Shown one piece after another: positions 1 to 8,447 of a stretch of DNA of 64,000 bases. Both the position numbers and the translations under genes were made by a program. The notes under the pieces are model-generated. The model was not told where the DNA came from. It saw only the letters and a list, made by a program, of their open reading frames with translations, and made no database searches. The DNA comes from JAGRMG01 sp047975215. GTDB taxonomy: Bacteria > Pseudomonadota > Alphaproteobacteria > Rhodobacterales > Rhodobacteraceae. Within the stretch, counting starts at the first letter, position 1. Each line of letters starts with the position of its first letter. The stretch lies in the NCBI GenBank assembly GCA_047975215.1, contig JBKEDD010000059.1, positions 1 to 64,000 of the forward strand, in the 5' to 3' direction.

Positions 1-1090
1 AGGAGATCCAGTAGTCGCGGCTGCGCCTGCCCCAGCATTGCTGGTTGCAGGAGATGCAGCCGCGCACGTCTTCGGGCCGGCCTTCGCGGGCCTTGGCCAC
101 CAGGTAGGGGTCGGCGATCTGGCCGCGCACGATCGACACCAGATCGGCCTCGCCCGCGCCCAGTACGGTATTGGCGTTTTCGGGCGTGCGGATATGCGCC
201 TCGGCGATGACAAGGGCGTGTTTCACCGCGCCCTTGAGGGTCTGCGCCAGATCGGCCCCCAGCTTTTCGCGATACATGAAGGTCGGAATCAGCTTGTTGA
301 AATCGAAATAGCTGCCGATGCCGCAGGTGACGTAGTCCATCGCTTGCTGCGCATCGTGAAGCGCCACGATCTCGGCCATGCTCTCGCGGCTGAGCGCGGC
401 GGCGACATCGGGTTCGTCGCTGACCGCGAGGCCGATGATGAAATCCTCGCCACAGACGCGCCGGATACGGTGGCAGATCTCGCGGGAAAGGCGGGTTCGG
501 TTTTGCAGGCTGCCGCCCCAGCGGTCGTCGCGGCTGTTGGAAAACGGCGTCCAGAACTGGTCGAGCAGGCAATGGTAGGCGGCCCAGACCTCGACACCGT
601 CGAATCCGGCGTCACGACACCGCCGGGCCGCCTGCACGAACCCGTCGATGGTTTGCTCGATCTCGGCCTCGGACATGGCGCGGCTGCCGTCGCTGTCATG
701 CCAGCTGGGCGCACCGGACGGCGAAAGATGCCCGTGCCAGGAATTGTCGGCATCGCCATGCGCCCCGACATGGTAAAGCTGCTGGATCATTACCGCGCCC
801 TCGGCCTGGCAGGCTTGGATCAGGCGGCGGAAATGCGGGATCACGGCATCGTCGGAATGGCGGAAATTGCCGCGCGTCAGCACCGCGGCGGCATGCACCG
901 GCATCGGTTCGACCACGATCATCGCCGCCCCGCCCCGCGCCCGTTCGCGGTAGTAGGCCAGGTGTTGTTCGCCGGGCAGCCCGCCCTGCGCCATGTTCGT
1001 GGTATGGGCGCCGAAGACGACGCGGTTCTTCAGCGTCTTGTGGCGCAGGGCGACGGGTTTGAAGATGTGCGGGAAGGCGGTCATGCGCAT
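1..1090 (-). CDS. NADH:flavin oxidoreductase (TMADH/OYE-like), 3' truncated by window edge
   Basis: Reading the minus strand from ATG at 1090 (a second ATG lies at 1084) gives an unbroken frame that runs off the left end after about 363 codons. The N-terminus (FKPVALRHKTLKNRVVFGAH) is the first strand of an old-yellow-enzyme TIM barrel that binds FMN. Further on are LLDQFWTPFSNSRDDRWGGS and, near the edge, CISCNQQC, the start of the canonical Cys cluster for a 4Fe-4S centre as in trimethylamine dehydrogenase and 2,4-dienoyl-CoA reductase. The FAD/NAD(P) domain is outside the window. It lies 70 bp downstream of a paralogous flavoprotein and is probably in the same operon as the MttB-like methyltransferase. 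A role in oxidative N-demethylation is inferred; the substrate is unknown. Confidence 0.85.
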   Translation of the reverse strand, partial: MRMTAFPHIFKPVALRHKTLKNRVVFGAHTTNMAQGGLPGEQHLAYYRERARGGAAMIVVEPMPVHAAAVLTRGNFRHSDDAVIPHFRRLIQACQAEGAVMIQQLYHVGAHGDADNSWHGHLSPSGAPSWHDSDGSRAMSEAEIEQTIDGFVQAARRCRDAGFDGVEVWAAYHCLLDQFWTPFSNSRDDRWGGSLQNRTRLSREICHRIRRVCGEDFIIGLAVSDEPDVAAALSRESMAEIVALHDAQQAMDYVTCGIGSYFDFNKLIPTFMYREKLGADLAQTLKGAVKHALVIAEAHIRTPENANTVLGAGEADLVSIVRGQIADPYLVAKAREGRPEDVRGCISCNQQCWGRRSRDYWIS

Positions 1091-1160
1091 TGTCCCGCGC
1101 CGCCGTGCCGCACCATCAGCGCCGGTGCCGCCGTGGCAAGGCCGCCGTCCCGGTCGCGCA

Positions 1161-3206
1161 TCAGATGTCCTTCATCAGACGCAGCGCGTCGTAGATCGCC
1201 GCATGGGTGTTGCGCGCCGAAACCGCATCGCCGATGCGAAACAGCTGGAAGCTGCCCCCGGGGTTCGTCGCGATGGTCTGGGGGCGGCCCCCGATCAGGG
1301 CCTCGTGATCGGCCTCGCCGCGGTTCGTCGACAGCTCCTTGAGGTCGAAATAGAGATCGCTGAGCGGCTGCGTGCCATAGTTCAGCACCACCTGATCGTA
1401 TTCGGCCTCATAGCGGTGATCGCTGTAGTCGGTGCCGATCACCGCCCTGATGCGGTTGCCCGCCCGCGACACATCCAGCAGCCGGCGCGTCACGGTGAAG
1501 GTGGCCTCCCTGTCCTCCAGGCTGCGCATGTAGGGCACCAGGTTCATCGCCATGATGTCGGGCGCGAACACCCGGTCGGGTGTCATCACCTCGACCCTTG
1601 CGCCGGAATTCACCACCACCTCGGCGGCCTGAAGCGCGGCATGATCGCCCGCCTCGTCATAGATCAGCACCGACCCGGCCGGTTTCACATCGCCCGACAG
1701 GATATCCCAGCTTGTCACCAGCAGGTCGTTGCCGTGCCCGGCCTCGAACAGTTCGGTCCCCGGAAGCCCGCCGGTGGCAATTATCACCACGTCTGGCGCC
1801 TCGGCCGTCACGTCTCCCGCCTCGGCGTAGGTGTTGAAGCGGAACTCGACATCGCGGGCGGCGCATTGCGCCATGCGCCAGTCGATGATGCCGATCATCT
1901 CGCGCCGCCGCGGGCTCTGCGCTGTCAGGCGCACCTGGCCGCCGGGATCGGCCGCCGCCTCGAACACCAGCACCTCATGGCCGCGTTCGGCGGCGACGCG
2001 GGCGGCCTCCAGCCCCGCCGGGCCGGCACCCACCACCACCACCTTTCGGGCCTGGCTCGCGGGCGGAATCTCGTGCGGCATGCTCAATTCGCGCCCCGTC
2101 GCGGGGTTATGGATGCAAAGCGCATCGCCGGCCTGATAGATGCGGTCCAGGCAATAGGTGGCGCCGACGCAGGGGCGGATATCGTCCTCGCGCCCCTCGA
2201 CGATCTTCTTCACGATATGCGGGTCGGCCATGTGGGCCCGGGTCATGCCCACCATGTCCAGCAGCCCCGAGGCGATGGCATGGCGCGCGGTCGCCACGTC
2301 GGGAATGCGCGCGGCATGGAATGTCGGCATGCCCGTCGCCTGCCGCACCGCGCCGGCGAAATCCAGATGCGGCGCGCTTTTCATTCCCTGCACCGGGATC
2401 ACGTCGGTCATGGCCGGATCGGTATGGATGCGGCCGCGGATCACGTTGAGGAAATCCACCATGCCGCTGGCGGCCATCCGCCTGGATATCTCGATCCCTT
2501 CATCGGGCGTGATGCCGCCCGCCTGGGTCTCGTCCGCGGTATAGCGCAACCCGACGATAAAGCTGTCGCCCACGCGCTCGCGGATCGCGCCCAGCACCCG
2601 CATCGGCAGCTTCAGCCGGCTTTCGAGGCTCTGGCCGCCATAGGGGCCGTCCAGGTCGTTGGTCAGCGGCGACCAGAACTGATCCAGCAGATGGCCGTAG
2701 ACCTGCAATTCGATACCGTCCATGCCGCCGGCCCGCATGCGTTCGGCGGCATCGGCGAAATCGCCGACGATCCGGTCGATATCCCAGTCCTCGGCCAGCT
2801 TGGGAAAGGCGCGGTGCGCCGGTTCGCGGTGCCGGGACGACGATACCGAGGGCAGCCAGTCGCCCTTGTTCCAGGCGGTGCGGCGGCCCAGATGGGTAAG
2901 CTGAATCATCACCGCGCAGCCGTGGTCGTGGCAGGCATCGGTGAGCTTGCGGATCCAGGGAACCACCTCGTCCTTGTAGGCCAGGATGTTGTTGAACACC
3001 GGCGGGCTGTCGCGGCTGACCGCCGCCGATCCGGCGGTCATTGCCAGCGCCACCCCCGCCCTTGCACGTTCGGCGTGATAGGCGGCGTAACGCTCTTTTG
3101 GCATCCCGTCCTCGGGATAGGCCGGTTCATGGGCGGTGGTCATGATCCGGTTCCTGAGCGTCAGATGTTTCAGACGGTACGGTTGCAGCAGCGGATCGCC
3201 GGACAT
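1161..3206 (-). CDS. FMN/FAD Fe-S oxidoreductase, dimethylglycine/trimethylamine dehydrogenase-like
   Basis: 681 residues. An N-terminal OYE-type TIM barrel covers roughly residues 1-340 (FMN; QVYGHLLDQFWSP resembles the active-site strand of methylamine-type members). An iron-sulfur segment follows near residues 345-363 and a C-terminal dinucleotide-binding half begins with VVVVGAGPAGLEAA near residue 389. This order matches trimethylamine dehydrogenase and DgcA-type demethylases. The cysteine cluster reads CVGATYC-x11-C, so the second of the four usual ligands is Ala. ATG at 3206 is preceded by a GGGGG-rich ribosome site and sits 12 bp after the MttB-like gene, consistent with one transcript. 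It probably oxidises a methylated amine released or processed by that pathway; the exact substrate cannot be read from sequence. Confidence 0.85.
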   Translation of the reverse strand: MSGDPLLQPYRLKHLTLRNRIMTTAHEPAYPEDGMPKERYAAYHAERARAGVALAMTAGSAAVSRDSPPVFNNILAYKDEVVPWIRKLTDACHDHGCAVMIQLTHLGRRTAWNKGDWLPSVSSSRHREPAHRAFPKLAEDWDIDRIVGDFADAAERMRAGGMDGIELQVYGHLLDQFWSPLTNDLDGPYGGQSLESRLKLPMRVLGAIRERVGDSFIVGLRYTADETQAGGITPDEGIEISRRMAASGMVDFLNVIRGRIHTDPAMTDVIPVQGMKSAPHLDFAGAVRQATGMPTFHAARIPDVATARHAIASGLLDMVGMTRAHMADPHIVKKIVEGREDDIRPCVGATYCLDRIYQAGDALCIHNPATGRELSMPHEIPPASQARKVVVVGAGPAGLEAARVAAERGHEVLVFEAAADPGGQVRLTAQSPRRREMIGIIDWRMAQCAARDVEFRFNTYAEAGDVTAEAPDVVIIATGGLPGTELFEAGHGNDLLVTSWDILSGDVKPAGSVLIYDEAGDHAALQAAEVVVNSGARVEVMTPDRVFAPDIMAMNLVPYMRSLEDREATFTVTRRLLDVSRAGNRIRAVIGTDYSDHRYEAEYDQVVLNYGTQPLSDLYFDLKELSTNRGEADHEALIGGRPQTIATNPGGSFQLFRIGDAVSARNTHAAIYDALRLMKDI

Positions 3207-3218
3207 GGCTCGCCCCCT

Positions 3219-4787
3219 TCAATACCAGGCGTCGGGCATGGACGCCTTCTTGTGTTCAATGAAATCGCGCAAGGCCGCATCGATGCCCGCGTCAATGGCC
3301 GGCGCCTCGTATTGCCCGAGCTGCGCCTTCCAGCGGATGTTGGCGCGGGTGGCGGCATCCACCCCGCCCCGCTCGTCCCAGGTTTCCCACGGCTGGTTGT
3401 CATCCAGCGCACTGTCCCAATAGGCAGTCTGGTAGTGGCGCAGCGTGTGTGCGGTTCCGAACAGATGCTCGCCCGGCCCCTGTTCTGCCAGCGCCTCGAA
3501 ACCAAGCGTATCTTCCGTCACCTCGATCCCCCCAAGGTAGGAATGCAGCGCGCCGCACAGATCGGTATCCATCACGAATTTCTCATAGGACATCGACAAC
3601 AGCCCGTCGAGAAAGCCTGCCGAGTGCAGGATGTAGTTGGCACCGCACTGGATTGCCGAAAGCATCGACATCATGGATTGCTGCATCGCCTGCGCATCGG
3701 GCAGTTTCGAGGTGGTGAAATTGCCGGCACAGCGTAGCGGCAGGTTCAGCCGCCGCGCCAGTTGGCCCATCACCAGCGAACCCAGCGCCGGCTCCGGCGT
3801 CCCGAAAGTGGGCGAGCCCGAGCGCAGCGACATCGACGACAGGAACGCCGCCAGCACGGCCGGCGCGCCGGGGCGCACCAGTTGCGTCAGCGCGCAGGAG
3901 GTCATGCTTTCGGCCAGGCTCTGGGCCACCGATCCCGCCATGGTCAGCGGCGACACCGCGCCCCCCAGCAGGAACGGCAAATGAATCGAACCCTGTCCCG
4001 CCGCCGCATAGGCGCGAATACCGGCGCTGGTCACGCCGTCGATCACAAGGGGCGAGGTGGTGTTGAAATTGCCCATGATGACGCAGTTCTCATCGACGAA
4101 CCCGGCGCCGAACAGGATGCGGCACATCTCGATACTGTCCTCGGCCCGCTCGGGCGCGGTGATCGAGCCGAGAAACGCCCGGTCGGAATAGCGTATGTGG
4201 GCATAGACCATGTCCAGGTGGCGCTTGTTCACCGCCACGTCGGTCGGTTCGCAGATGGTGCCGCCGGAATGGTGCAGATACGGGCTCATCTGGCCCAGCT
4301 TCACGAAATTCTCGAAATCCCCGATCGTGCCATAGCGCCGCCCCCGGTCCAGATCCATCACGAAGGGCGAACCGTAGGAGGGCGCGAAAACCACCGCATC
4401 GCCACCGATCTCGACCGTGTTGGCGGGGTTGCGGGCATGCTGGGTGAACCGCGCGGGCGCTGTTTTCAGCACCTCCCGGATCAGCCCCGGCTCGAACCGG
4501 ATATTCCAGCGGTCGGGCGCCAGGTCGCGAACCTGCCCGCCGGCGGCGCGAAACAGCGCCACGGTCTCGGGGTCTTCGCGGAACTCGATGCCGATCTCGG
4601 CCAGAATGCGATCGGCGGTCGCCTCGATCCGCTCCAGGGCATCGTCGGCCAACAGATCGTAGGTGGCGATTGCCCGCCGGATGTAGGGCACAACCAGATG
4701 CGGGTTCTGCCCTGGCTCGCCGCTGCGCCCCTCGGCGCGGCGGGATCGCCGGCGCACGGGTCGGGCCTCGCCTGCCGTACTGCTCAT
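3219..4787 (-). CDS. MttB-superfamily (trimethylamine methyltransferase-like) protein
   Basis: 523 residues, about the normal MttB length. Recognised by the family pattern: an N-terminal helical part (DDALERIEATADRILAEIGI), a GRRYGTIGDFENF segment, a central TIM-barrel region (ENCVIMGNFNTTSPLV, LPFLLGGAVSPLTMAGSVA) and a C-terminal AGFLDGLLSMSYEKFVMDTD. No in-frame amber codon is present, so this is a non-pyrrolysine member; characterised relatives demethylate quaternary amines such as glycine betaine onto a corrinoid protein. The frame stays open to 5006, but ATG at 4787 has a GGGAGGGA ribosome site and the promoter region lies upstream of it, so I chose that start. It is the first gene of a cluster with two flavoprotein dehydrogenases and is divergent from a TetR regulator. 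No corrinoid protein gene is seen nearby. Confidence 0.85.
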   Translation of the reverse strand: MSSTAGEARPVRRRSRRAEGRSGEPGQNPHLVVPYIRRAIATYDLLADDALERIEATADRILAEIGIEFREDPETVALFRAAGGQVRDLAPDRWNIRFEPGLIREVLKTAPARFTQHARNPANTVEIGGDAVVFAPSYGSPFVMDLDRGRRYGTIGDFENFVKLGQMSPYLHHSGGTICEPTDVAVNKRHLDMVYAHIRYSDRAFLGSITAPERAEDSIEMCRILFGAGFVDENCVIMGNFNTTSPLVIDGVTSAGIRAYAAAGQGSIHLPFLLGGAVSPLTMAGSVAQSLAESMTSCALTQLVRPGAPAVLAAFLSSMSLRSGSPTFGTPEPALGSLVMGQLARRLNLPLRCAGNFTTSKLPDAQAMQQSMMSMLSAIQCGANYILHSAGFLDGLLSMSYEKFVMDTDLCGALHSYLGGIEVTEDTLGFEALAEQGPGEHLFGTAHTLRHYQTAYWDSALDDNQPWETWDERGGVDAATRANIRWKAQLGQYEAPAIDAGIDAALRDFIEHKKASMPDAWY

Positions 4788-4825
4788 GCTTCGATCCCTC
4801 CCCGAAACGCCGCCGAGTCGCACAC

Positions 4826-4862
4826 TTGACATATATGTCGGGAAACATAACGCATCTGTCAA
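4826..4862. promoter_or_regulatory. Divergent promoter/operator between mttB-like and tetR genes
   Basis: A perfect 12-bp palindrome, GACATATATGTC, lies at 4828-4839. TTGACA on the plus strand (4826-4831) overlaps its left half. TTGACA on the minus strand (complement of 4857-4862) has candidate -10 hexamers within the palindrome at 17-19 bp spacing. A repressor bound there would cover the methyltransferase -10 and the regulator's own -35. Assignment of the TetR protein to this site is inference. Confidence 0.6.
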
Positions 4863-4902
4863 GATTCTTGCCCTGCCCCGCCACGGCTGGTATCGCTGCG
4901 CC

Positions 4903-5520
4903 ATGAACATGGAAACCAAATCGCGGCAGCGCGGATCAGAGGATGTCTGGCTCGACGCCGCCCTCGACATGCTGACCGAAGCCGGGGTCGAAGCGGTCAA
5001 GGTCATGCCGCTGGCCCGCAGGCTCGGACTGTCGCGAACCGGTTTCTACTGGCATTTCAGGGATCGCGACGCGCTGCTCGAAGCCATGATCCGGCGCTGG
5101 GAGGATCGCAACACCGGCAACCTGGTCGCCCGCGCCGAGGCCTACGCCGAAACGATCTGCGAGGCGATGTTCAACCTGTTCGATTGCTGGCTGGACACGG
5201 CAATGTTCGATGCGCGGCTGGATCTGGCGATCCGCAACTGGGCGCGCACCGACGCCGCCCTGCAGGCCCGGCTGGACAGGGCCGATGCCCGCAGGATGGA
5301 CGCGATCAAGGCGATGTTCCTGCGCTTCGGCTATCGCGATCCCGATGCCGAGGTGCGCACGATGACCGTGCTCTATACCCAGATCGGCTATTTCTCGATG
5401 CAGATCGACGAAGACCGCCCCGATCGCCTGGCCCGGATGCCCGCCTATGTCGAGGTTTTCACCGGCCGCCAGCCCTCGGGTCGCGACATCGACCGCTTCC
5501 TTGCGCGTCATTCGCAATAG
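4903..5520 (+). CDS. TetR/AcrR family transcriptional regulator
   Basis: About 205 residues. The N-terminal helix-turn-helix is clear: WLDAALDMLTEAGVEAVKV then LARRLGLSRTGFYWHFRDRD, the standard TetR recognition helix. The C-terminal ligand domain is helical and not diagnostic. The frame is open upstream into the promoter region, so ATG at 4903 (or 4909) is preferred. It is transcribed divergently from the MttB-like/flavoprotein cluster, with the palindromic operator at 4828-4839 between them, so it probably represses that cluster and itself in response to a methylated substrate. The ligand is unknown. Confidence 0.85.
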   Translation: MNMETKSRQRGSEDVWLDAALDMLTEAGVEAVKVMPLARRLGLSRTGFYWHFRDRDALLEAMIRRWEDRNTGNLVARAEAYAETICEAMFNLFDCWLDTAMFDARLDLAIRNWARTDAALQARLDRADARRMDAIKAMFLRFGYRDPDAEVRTMTVLYTQIGYFSMQIDEDRPDRLARMPAYVEVFTGRQPSGRDIDRFLARHSQ

Positions 5521-5533
5521 GCCAAACCGTCCC

Positions 5534-5605
5534 GGCTTCTTCTGACCGCAAGTATCCCGGGGTCCGGGGCGGAGCCCCGGAGCGCACGAAGTGCGAACAA
5601 GAATG
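5534..5605. repeat. Intergenic palindromic repeat and terminator between tetR and metK
   Basis: Between two convergent genes lies CGGCTTCTT-CTGACCG-CAAGTATCCCGGGG, followed by a hairpin CCGGGGC (5564-5570) / GCCCCGG (5574-5580) with a GGA loop, and a further small inverted repeat GCGCAC/GTGCG. The first part resembles the left arm of the inverted repeat at 16776-16799, so the two look like members of one short intergenic repeat family. Likely a bidirectional terminator. Confidence 0.5.
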
Positions 5606-5662
5606 CGCCGCAGGCGCGCCGCCCGGCAGGTTTCCGCCCCAGCGTGCCCGCGGCGATCCGCC

Positions 5663-6844
5663 TCAGACTGCCCGTTTCAGCGCCTCGGCCAGATCGGTGC
5701 GCTCCCAGCTGAATCCGCCATCGGCGTCCGGCTCGCGGCCGAAATGGCCGTAGGCGGCGGTGCGCGCATAGATCGGCCGGTTCAGTTGCAGATGCTCGCG
5801 GATCCCGCGCGGCGTCAGGTCCATCACCTGTGCCACCGCCTTCTCGATCTCGGCATCCGGCAGGTTGCCGGTCTGGTGGGTATCGACATAGATCGAAAGC
5901 GGCCGGCTGACCCCGATGGCATAGCTCAGTTGCAGCGTGCACTTGCCGGCCATGCCCGCCGCCACCACGTTCTTGGCCAGATAGCGCGCCGCATAGGCCG
6001 CCGAACGATCCACCTTGGTCGGATCCTTGCCCGAAAACGCGCCCCCGCCATGCGGCGCGGCGCCGCCATAGGTATCGACGATGATCTTGCGCCCGGTCAG
6101 GCCGGCATCGCCGTCGGGGCCGCCGATGACAAACTTGCCGGTCGGATTGACATGCCATTCGGTCGCCGCGGTCAGCCAGCCTTCGGGCAGGGTCTCGCGG
6201 ATATGGGGCTCAACGATCGCCCGGATATCGCCGCTCGAAAGCGTCTCGTCCAGATGCTGGGTGGACAGCACCACCGATCCGACGCGCACCGGCTTGCCGT
6301 TCTCGTAGATCACCGAAAGCTGCGATTTGGCATCCGGCCCCAGCGCCGGTTCGGCGCCGGATTTGCGCACCTCGGCCAGGCGCCGCAGGATCGCGTGCGC
6401 GAACTGGATCGGGGCCGGCATCAGCGCCGATGTCTCGTTGGTGGCAAAGCCGAACATGATACCCTGATCGCCGGCGCCCTCGTCCTTGTCCGCGGCCGCG
6501 TTCACGCCCTGGGCGATATGTGCCGACTGTTCGTGCAGCAGGTTGGTCACTTCGACGGTGTTCCAGTGGAACTTGTCCTGCTCGTAGCCGATATCGCGGA
6601 TGCACTCGCGGGCGATCTCGTCGATCCGGCCCATGTAATCCTTGAGCTTGTCCTTGTCGGACAGCCCCACCTCGCCGCCGATCACCACGCGGTTGGTGGT
6701 GGCAAAGGTTTCGCAGGCCACGCGCGCCTCGGGCTCCTGCGCGATGAAGGCATCGAGAACCGCATCGGAAATGCGGTCGCAGACCTTGTCGGGGTGGCCC
6801 TCGGAAACGGATTCCGAGGTGAAGGTATAGTTGTTGCGGGACAT
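5663..6844 (-). CDS. metK: S-adenosylmethionine synthetase
   Basis: 393 residues, full family length. Makes SAM from methionine and ATP in the cytoplasm. Signature segments present: FTSESVSEGHPDK at the N-terminus (ATP and metal binding), GDQGIMFGFA, and GGGAFSGKDPTKVDRS near the middle, which holds the catalytic Lys/Asp loop. Its start is 94 bp downstream of lnt, and a SAM/SAH-type riboswitch occupies the leader immediately before the ATG, so translation is probably shut off when SAM is plentiful. It is the last gene of the miaB-phoH-ybeY-corC-lnt neighbourhood seen here. Confidence 0.97.
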   Translation of the reverse strand: MSRNNYTFTSESVSEGHPDKVCDRISDAVLDAFIAQEPEARVACETFATTNRVVIGGEVGLSDKDKLKDYMGRIDEIARECIRDIGYEQDKFHWNTVEVTNLLHEQSAHIAQGVNAAADKDEGAGDQGIMFGFATNETSALMPAPIQFAHAILRRLAEVRKSGAEPALGPDAKSQLSVIYENGKPVRVGSVVLSTQHLDETLSSGDIRAIVEPHIRETLPEGWLTAATEWHVNPTGKFVIGGPDGDAGLTGRKIIVDTYGGAAPHGGGAFSGKDPTKVDRSAAYAARYLAKNVVAAGMAGKCTLQLSYAIGVSRPLSIYVDTHQTGNLPDAEIEKAVAQVMDLTPRGIREHLQLNRPIYARTAAYGHFGREPDADGGFSWERTDLAEALKRAV

Positions 6845-6849
6845 GAACA

Positions 6850-6897
6850 GTGCTCCATTAGGGTTTTCCCGCCACGCCAGGAAGCCGTTGTGGCAGG
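6850..6897 (-). promoter_or_regulatory. SAM/SAH riboswitch in the metK leader
   Basis: Read on the minus strand, the leader begins GCCACAACGGCTTCC and continues TGGCGTGGC, forming stem P1 between GCCAC and GTGGC. An A/T-containing linker follows, then TAATGGAGCACT. GGAGC, the metK ribosome-binding site, can pair with GCTTCC in the loop to make the pseudoknot. This matches, from memory, the conserved core of the SAM/SAH riboswitch described upstream of metK in Rhodobacterales. The ribosome site ends about 6 nt before the metK ATG, so ligand binding would block initiation. Confidence 0.88.
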
Positions 6898-6938
6898 TTT
6901 CGCGACGGGTTACGCGCCACCGGCGCGGCGGTCAATCG

Positions 6939-8447
6939 CTATTTGTCCCTTCGCCGGCGGCAAATCACACCCAGGAAGGCGACGGTGCCGATCAGCAGCA
7001 GGATGAACACGGGGCCGTCGCCACTGCGCGCATAGGGTGTCGGCGGCAGAGGCGCGGCCAGCGGCGCATCCAGATACCCCGCCTGCCCCAGCGGCAACGC
7101 CTCGCGGACGCGGCCCAGCGGGTCGATCATCGCCGATATGCCGGTGTTGGCCACCCGGACCATCGGCAGGCCCTGCTCGATCGCCCGCATCCGCGCCTGG
7201 GCCAGATGCTGATAGGGACCGACGCGAAGCCCGAACCAGGCGTCGTTGGTGATCTGAAGCAGCAGCGCCGGGCGTTCGGGCGCGCCGTTCACGTCCTGGG
7301 GAAACACCGCCTCGTAGCAGATCAGCGGCAGCGCCCTGCCAAGCGGCCCCAGTTCGACGAGCCGCGGCCCCGGCCCAGCACTGTAACCGTCGCCATGTTG
7401 CGCCGCAAAGCCCGAAAGGCCGAACCGCGCCGCCAGATCGCCCAGCGGCACATATTCCCCGAACGGCACGAGGTGGTGCTTGTCGTAGACATCACCCAAC
7501 GCGCCCGCCCCGTCCAGAACCGCCAGCGAATTGTACACCCTTGCGCCATCCAGCCGCTGAATGCCCAGCACGACGGGAATGCCGTCGGCAGCCTGCGCGA
7601 TCGCGCCAAGGACCGACTCCGCGTCGTTCAGCAGCACCGGCACTGCGCTTTCCGGCCAGACGATCAGATCGGGGCGCGGACCCGGCCCGCGCGCCGCCGT
7701 GAAGTCGAGCTGGCGGCGAAAGAACACCGGTATCCAGTCCGGATCCCATTTCTGGTGCTGCGGCGCGTTGGGCTGGATCAGGCGGACGGTGGCGCCGCTC
7801 GCTACCACCTGCGGCCTGGTCCATGCGACGGCACCGACCGCCACCGCCAGCACCAGCCCCGGCACCGCCCCGGCCAGCAGCGCACGCGGCCCCGATCGCC
7901 GCGCCAGCGCCAGACCCGGCGGCAGCAGCGCCAGCAATGTCCACAGCGCCAGCCCGTGCGGTCCGACCCAGGCCAGCAGCAAGGCGGCATCCGTGTCCGT
8001 CCAGATCTGCGCCAAAGCCGCCCAGGGGAAGCCGGTCAGCAGGTAGGCGCGGGTAAATTCGGCCAGCGACCAGAGGCCGATCAGCAGCCAGACCCTCGCT
8101 GCGGGCGAACGTCCCAGCGCCTGCGCCGCCGCGAACGGAGCGGCCCAGAACAGCCCGCCGCCAGCGGCCATCAGCACCAGCGCGAAAGGCGCCATCCAGG
8201 CGTATCGGTCGGGGTCCACGAGGAACGGCTCGACGATCCAGGACAGCGAGACCGCGAAATACCCCGCCCCCAGCGCCCAGCCGGTCAGCGCCGCCTGCCG
8301 AACGCCCGTGGCAGCCAGCAGCAGCGCCGGAACCGCCAGCAGCGCGGCCAGCGTCACCGGCCAAAGCCCCCAGGGTGCAAGCCCCAGGGCCGCGGCCGCC
8401 CCGGTGAGCGCGGCCAGCAGCGTCCGCCAGCCGCGTCGTGGCCTCAT
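6939..8447 (-). CDS. lnt: Apolipoprotein N-acyltransferase
   Basis: 502 residues. Inner-membrane enzyme that adds the third acyl chain to lipoproteins. Six or so hydrophobic segments fill the first ~200 residues and one more is at the C-terminus. Between them is the periplasmic nitrilase-like domain with the expected triad: Glu in VWPESAVP, Lys in YDKHHLVPFGEYVP and Cys in LICYEAVFP. The ATG overlaps the corC stop codon (ATGA), so the two are translationally coupled. A metK gene with its own riboswitch follows. Confidence 0.95.
   Translation of the reverse strand: MRPRRGWRTLLAALTGAAAALGLAPWGLWPVTLAALLAVPALLLAATGVRQAALTGWALGAGYFAVSLSWIVEPFLVDPDRYAWMAPFALVLMAAGGGLFWAAPFAAAQALGRSPAARVWLLIGLWSLAEFTRAYLLTGFPWAALAQIWTDTDAALLLAWVGPHGLALWTLLALLPPGLALARRSGPRALLAGAVPGLVLAVAVGAVAWTRPQVVASGATVRLIQPNAPQHQKWDPDWIPVFFRRQLDFTAARGPGPRPDLIVWPESAVPVLLNDAESVLGAIAQAADGIPVVLGIQRLDGARVYNSLAVLDGAGALGDVYDKHHLVPFGEYVPLGDLAARFGLSGFAAQHGDGYSAGPGPRLVELGPLGRALPLICYEAVFPQDVNGAPERPALLLQITNDAWFGLRVGPYQHLAQARMRAIEQGLPMVRVANTGISAMIDPLGRVREALPLGQAGYLDAPLAAPLPPTPYARSGDGPVFILLLIGTVAFLGVICRRRRDK

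Noticed and set aside
993..3737. 914-codon open frame on the plus strand
   Set aside because: It lies opposite the flavoprotein gene and has Arg/His/Gly-rich composition with no domain; an antisense effect of high GC.
3219..4787. Pyrrolysine-containing MttB
   Set aside because: The frame has no internal TAG; it is a non-pyrrolysine family member.
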